In this document: piece after piece, positions 25,350 to 29,193 of the stretch | Numbering within the stretch: position 1 is the first letter of the stretch | Layout of the letters: each line of letters starts with the position of its first letter | From: CAZRGV01 sp964599655 | GTDB lineage: Bacteria; Planctomycetota; Planctomycetia; Isosphaerales; Isosphaeraceae | Assembly: GCA_964599655.1 (NCBI GenBank) | Contig: CAZRGV010000078.1 | Coordinates: 1 to 29,193, forward strand | Length of the DNA stretch: 29,193 nucleotides | Direction of reading: 5' to 3' | Translations under genes and position numbers: made by a program | The notes under the pieces: generated by a model | Seen by the model: only the letters and a program-made list of their open reading frames with translations | What the model was told of the DNA's origin: nothing | Database searches by the model: none

Positions 25350-28300
25350 ATGTTCGAACGTCTTCGACTGGTCCTGGCCTTCTGCGCCCTCTCCGTTGGC
25401 AGCGCGATCGAGGATCGGCCGGCCGTCGCGGGCCCGCCCGACGACGCGGCTCCCTATCAGCCGAAGGTTGAGGCGGCGTCGGACGAGGGCCAGCGGGCGA
25501 TCGCCAAGTTCCAGGTGCCCGAGGGCCTGAAGGTTTCCCTCTTCGCGGCCGAGCCGATGCTGGCCAACCCCGTGGCGTTCGGCGTCGACGAGAAGAACCG
25601 GTTCTTTGTCGTCGAGACCTTCCGCCACAGCGAGGGGGTTACCGATACGCGAGGACATATGAACTGGCTCGACGACGATCTCGCCAGCCGGACGATCGAG
25701 GACCGGGTGGCGATGTTCCGGAAGTATCTCAAGCCCGAGGAGTTCGACCACTTCGACGACGAGCACGACCGCATCCGGCTGCTGGAGGATCGCGACGGCG
25801 ACGGCCAGGCCGACCATGCGACCGTCTTCGCCGACGGTTTCCACGAGACGGCCGCCGGGCTCGCCGCGGGCGTGCTGGCTCGCAAGGGGGACGTCTACTT
25901 CACCTGCATTCCGGACCTCTGGCTTCTGCGAGACACCAACGGCGATGGGAAGGCCGACGAGCGAACCTCGCTGCATCGGGGCTATGGCATTCACGTCGGC
26001 TTTCTCGGCCACGACCTGCACGGCCTGATCTTCGGCCCCGATGGCAAGCTCTACTTCAGCATCGGCGACCGGGCCCTGAACGTGACGACCCGAGACGGCC
26101 AGCGGCTGGTGCAACTTGAGAGCGGCTCGGTCCTGCGATGCAACCCGGACGGCACCGACCTGGAGATCGTGGCCACCGGCCTGAGGAACCCCCAGGAGCT
26201 GGCCTTCGACGAGTACGGCAACCTGTTCAGCGTGGACAACAACTCCGACAGCGGCGACCGGGCCCGCGTCGTTTACCTGGTGGAAGGGGGGGACAGCGGC
26301 TGGCGGATCGGCTACCAGTTCCTCGAGTCGCCCAACAGCCGTGGGCCTTGGAACTCGGAGAAGATGTGGTCTCCGCAGAACGACGAGCAGCCGGCGTTTC
26401 TCGTGCCGCCGCTGTCGAACCTGAGCGACGGGCCGTCGGGCCTGGCGTACAACCCGGGCACCGCCCTTTCCGAGCCCTACCGCCAACGCTTCTTCCTGGC
26501 CGACTTCCGGGGCAGCAGCGGCAACAGCGGCATCCGGTCGTTCGGCCTCAAGCCCAAGGGGGCCTCGTTCGAGGTCGTCGATCCCCAGCAATTTCTCTGG
26601 GGTGTCGAGGTCACCGACGTCGGCTTCGGCACGGACGGGGCCCTTTACCTCACGGACTGGGTCGAAGGCTGGAACAAGACCGGCAAGGGGCGGATTTACA
26701 AGGTGGCCGATCCGAAGACGGCCGACGAACCGTTGACGCGGCAGGTCCAGCGCCTGCTCGCCGAAGGGATGTCCGGCCGCCCGGTCGCGGACCTGATTGC
26801 CTTGCTTTCGCATGCAGATATGAGAATCCGCCAGGAAGCTCAATTCGAGCTGGCCGATCGCGGCCTGGCCGAGGTGAAGCGGGGCGAGGGGTCGGTTCGT
26901 GAGGCCCTGGCAAAACTGGCTGCTCGCGGGGACGCCCCGCGACTGGCCCGGCTGCATGCGATCTGGGCGATCGGGCAAATGGGCCGCACGTATCCGACGC
27001 AACGAGATGTGTTGCTGGGTCTCGTGAACGACCCGGACGCCGAGGTTCGGGCTCAGGCGATCAAGGGGCTTGGCGCGTACGGGCTGACGGCCGGATCGAG
27101 AGGCACGGAGCTTCGCGTGGCGCGTTCGGTGATCGCCCGAGCCTTGAAGGACGAGAGCCCTCGGGTCCGGTTTTTCGCGGCCCTGGCGCTGGGGAAGGTG
27201 GGGGACGAGTCGTCGGTCGAGCCGGTGCTGGAGATGATCCGCGAGAACGACGACGCCGACCCGTATCTCCGGCACGCCGGGGTGATGGCTCTGGCGGGCA
27301 TCGGCGATGCCAACGGGCTGATTGGCGCGGCCGGCGATCAGGCCCCTTCGGTGCGGTTGGCCGCGCTTCTGGCCTGGCGTCGGCTGGGGTCGCCCGAGTT
27401 GGCGAGGTTCCTGCACGACCCGGTGCCTCGGATCGTCGACGAGGCGGCGCGGGCCATCAACGACGTGCCGATCGATGGGGCGATGTCTGAACTGGCGGGC
27501 ATGACGCTGGGCGCGAAGCCTTCGATGGCCCTGGCGCGACGGGTCGTCAACGCCTGTGTTCGGGCCGGAAGGGCGGAGGACGCAAAGGCCCTCGCGGCGC
27601 TGGCCAGTCGCAAGGATCTGCCCGAGCCGCTCCGGATCGAGGCGATCGAAGCCCTGGAGCGCTGGNNNNNNNNNNNNNNNNNNNNNNNNNNNNGCGGAGT
27701 TGAAGGTGGCGGGCGTGACGCCGTCGAGCCAGGCGTTGGCGGCGGTCGTCGAGCCCCTGCTTCACGACGGCCGAAGCTCGATCCAGAGGGCCGCGGCGCG
27801 GGCGGTGGCCAGCCTCAAAATCGCCTCGGCCTCGGCGGCCTTGCTGGCCCTGCTGAACGACCGGAGCCAGTGGACCCAGACCAGGGTCGAGGCCCTCAAG
27901 GCCCTGGATGGACTCGGCGATCCGAAGCTGGTCGAGGCTGTCACCACGGCGCTCGCCGAGAGCGACTCGAGGCTTCGGGGCGAGGGCTTGCGGATCCTCG
28001 CCCGGCTCAAGCCCGAGGAGGCGATTCCGTCGCTGAGCAAGGTGCTGGAGGAGGGCTCCATCGGCGAGCGGCAAGAGGCCCTGTCGACGATCGGCCAGTT
28101 GAAGGTCAAGGAGGCCGACCGGCTGCTCGCGACCTGGCTCGACCGGCTGCTCAAGGGCCAGGTTCCGGCCGAGATCCAGCTCGACCTGCTGGACGCGTCG
28201 GCCGGCCGTTCGTCGGCGGAGGTCCAGGAAAAGCTCGCCCGGTTCGAGGCGGCTCGACCCAAGAACGACCCGCTGGCCGCCTATCGCGAGGCGCTGGTCG

Positions 28301-28719
28301 GCGGCGACGCCGCCCGAGGGGAGCGGATCTTCCGCGAGAAGGCCGAGGTCTCCTGCCTCAAATGCCACAAGATCCGAGGCGAAGGGGGCGAGGTCGGCCC
28401 CGAACTGACCGGCTTGATCGACCGAAAGGACCGGGCGTATCTCCTGGAGTCGATCGTGACTCCCAACGCCCAGATCGCCGAAGGGTTCGAGACCCAGGTG
28501 GTCGCCACGACCGACGGCCAGGTCATCGCCGGAATCGTCAAGGCGCAGGACCCGAAGAGCCTGACCTTGATCACCGCCGAGGCGAAGCTCGTGACGATCC
28601 CGAAGGACGAAATCGACGAGCAAAAGCGAGGCGAGTCGGCCATGCCCTCGGACGTCATCCAACATTTGAGCAAGTCCGAACTCCGCGACCTGATCGAGTT
28701 TCTCGGCCGGTTGAAGTAA
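25350..28719 (+). CDS. PVC-type heme-binding protein (beta-propeller, HEAT repeats, c-type heme domain)
   Basis: About 1,120 residues; GAGGT lies eight bases before the ATG at 25350. A signal peptide (residues 1-28) directs export. Residues about 50-450 form the membrane-bound-dehydrogenase propeller of Planctomycetes-Verrucomicrobia proteins (VPEGLKVSLFAAEP, GLRNPQELAFDEYGNLF, LYLTDWVEGWNKTGKGRIY). Two calcium-loop motifs, DRDGDGQAD (147-155) and DTNGDGKAD (195-203), lie inside it. From about 475 to 980 are HEAT-type repeats. Then comes the cytochrome-c domain with CLKCH (28354-28368) and GPELTG. The family name rests on this layout; the substrate is unknown but may be a sugar or alcohol. 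A 28-N gap (27666-27693) shifts the frame by one; the real gap must be a multiple of three, so the gene is probably intact. Confidence 0.9.
27666..27693. other. Assembly gap (28 N) in the heme-binding protein gene
   Basis: The codon before the gap ends at 27665 and the codon after begins at 27694, so only a gap length divisible by three would keep the frame. The printed 28 is therefore wrong by one modulo 3. Confidence 0.9.
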
Positions 28720-29193
28720 CCGGAGAACCCCGTCGAGCCGGAGCGAGGCCGCCTCCCTCGGTCGAGGCCGCCCAGCGTGCGACCGGGGCAACCGGCCCAA
28801 CGGCCCGGTCCAGCCCATGGCGCGCGCGTTCCCGACCGCGTTGATTCCTGGAACACTGGAATCCGAAACGTTTTGCGACATTCGGCGAGTTCGTTTGTCG
28901 CGCGGCGATGGGACGACGGCCCGGCTTCGAGTGGAACAACGGACGCGCTCCGTTCCCACGCGACGAGGGCGGCTCCAACAGTCGCGAAGCGATTCGTGGA
29001 ATCGCTGCGGCGCAGGGGAACCCACCACGCCTCGAGCAATCGACTCGGGGGTGTAATCAATATTCAAGCAAATCGAGATCTTTTTAAAATGATCAGATTG
29101 AATGATGCACGTAATCGAATCGGAGATGGCCCAATACCTCAACGTCCTTCGCGCCTTTGCTGGCGGCGGGCCCTGCGGGCGGCGTCTCGGGCC
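28720..29193. other. Non-coding end of window
   Basis: 474 bases with no supported gene. A stem of GACCGGG (28781-28787) and CCCGGTC (28804-28810) lies 60 bases after the heme-protein stop and may be part of its terminator. An AT-rich stretch at about 29050-29115 resembles a promoter region for a gene beyond the window. An open plus-strand frame starts at the ATG at 29105 but is only 29 codons long here and has no ribosome-binding site, so I do not call it. Confidence 0.5.

Noticed and set aside
25116..27416. Minus-strand frame open for 767 codons upstream of xylA
   Set aside because: It is antisense to the PVC heme-protein gene, has no family motifs, and xylA has a normal start at 25115. 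Strong GC-rich codon bias explains the lack of stops.
27547..29142. Minus-strand 531-codon frame over the end of the window
   Set aside because: Mostly antisense of the heme-protein gene; the part beyond 28720 is not protein-like.
29105..29193. Possible start of a gene running off the window end
   Set aside because: Only 29 codons, no Shine-Dalgarno sequence, and the last bases are a GC-rich repeat-like tract.

Overview
The window is high-GC bacterial chromosomal DNA. It looks like a planctomycete, most likely of the Isosphaeraceae type. Pointers are a PVC-type heme-binding (CxxCH) beta-propeller/HEAT protein, futalosine-pathway menaquinone genes (mqnA, mqnC), a Planctomycetes-style ECF sigma factor, several secreted or membrane-anchored proteins of no recognised family, and very long antisense open frames typical of strong GC-rich codon bias. 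I see no tRNA, rRNA, CRISPR array, insertion sequence, prophage or integration site. The content is mostly housekeeping.

Layout: 1-2233 secreted alpha/beta-hydrolase (+). 2256-3978 rlmI-type 23S rRNA methyltransferase and a single-domain response regulator (both -). 4296-4877 ECF sigma factor (+) with a textbook promoter. 4991-6184 LolA-like lipoprotein (-). 6381-7589 PLP aminotransferase (-). 7590-8294 long divergent spacer. 8295-9575 FabF-type ketosynthase (+). 9815-11714 mqnA-mqnC operon (-), with mqnC probably starting at TTG inside mqnA. 11882-15304 membrane-anchored protein, ABC ATPase and ABC exporter permease (-). 15639-16502 membrane-anchored unknown protein (+), overlapping a convergent stand-alone LigD-type 3'-phosphoesterase (16343-16723, -). 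16848-17309 ferritin-like protein (+). 17411-17773 small unknown protein (-). 17977-19445 glutamine synthetase (+). 19507-20447 dksA/traR-like gene and lspA (-, coupled). 20719-21747 NAD-dependent epimerase/dehydrogenase (+). 21922-22458 DJ-1/PfpI protein (+). 22513-23616 site-2-protease-type M50 peptidase with CBS domains (-). 23802-25115 xylose isomerase (-). 25350-28719 PVC heme-binding protein (+). 28720-29193 non-coding to the window end.

Functional links visible in the sequence: MqnA and MqnC are two steps of futalosine-route menaquinone synthesis. LspA matures lipoproteins such as the one at 4991-6184. The ATPase and permease overlap by ATGA and must form one exporter. Most other genes are single units. 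Several plausible sigma70-type promoters with 16-18 bp spacers can be read, often with a TTGCCN -35 box.

The most striking features are assembly artefacts, not new biology. There are six N gaps. One is flanked by 18 bases identical to the end of the Illumina TruSeq adapter, inside the ABC ATPase gene. Another, in glnA, is flanked by a 13-base duplication; removing the 56-base repeat unit restores the reading frame exactly. A third gap, at 15484, shows the same 13-base duplication pattern. A fourth, in the PVC heme gene, has a length wrong by one base modulo 3. I found no convincing new multi-gene system. The best biological leads are structured leaders upstream of the response regulator and the M50 protease, the overlapping convergent pair at 16343-16502, and the unusual ligand spacing in the ferritin-like protein.
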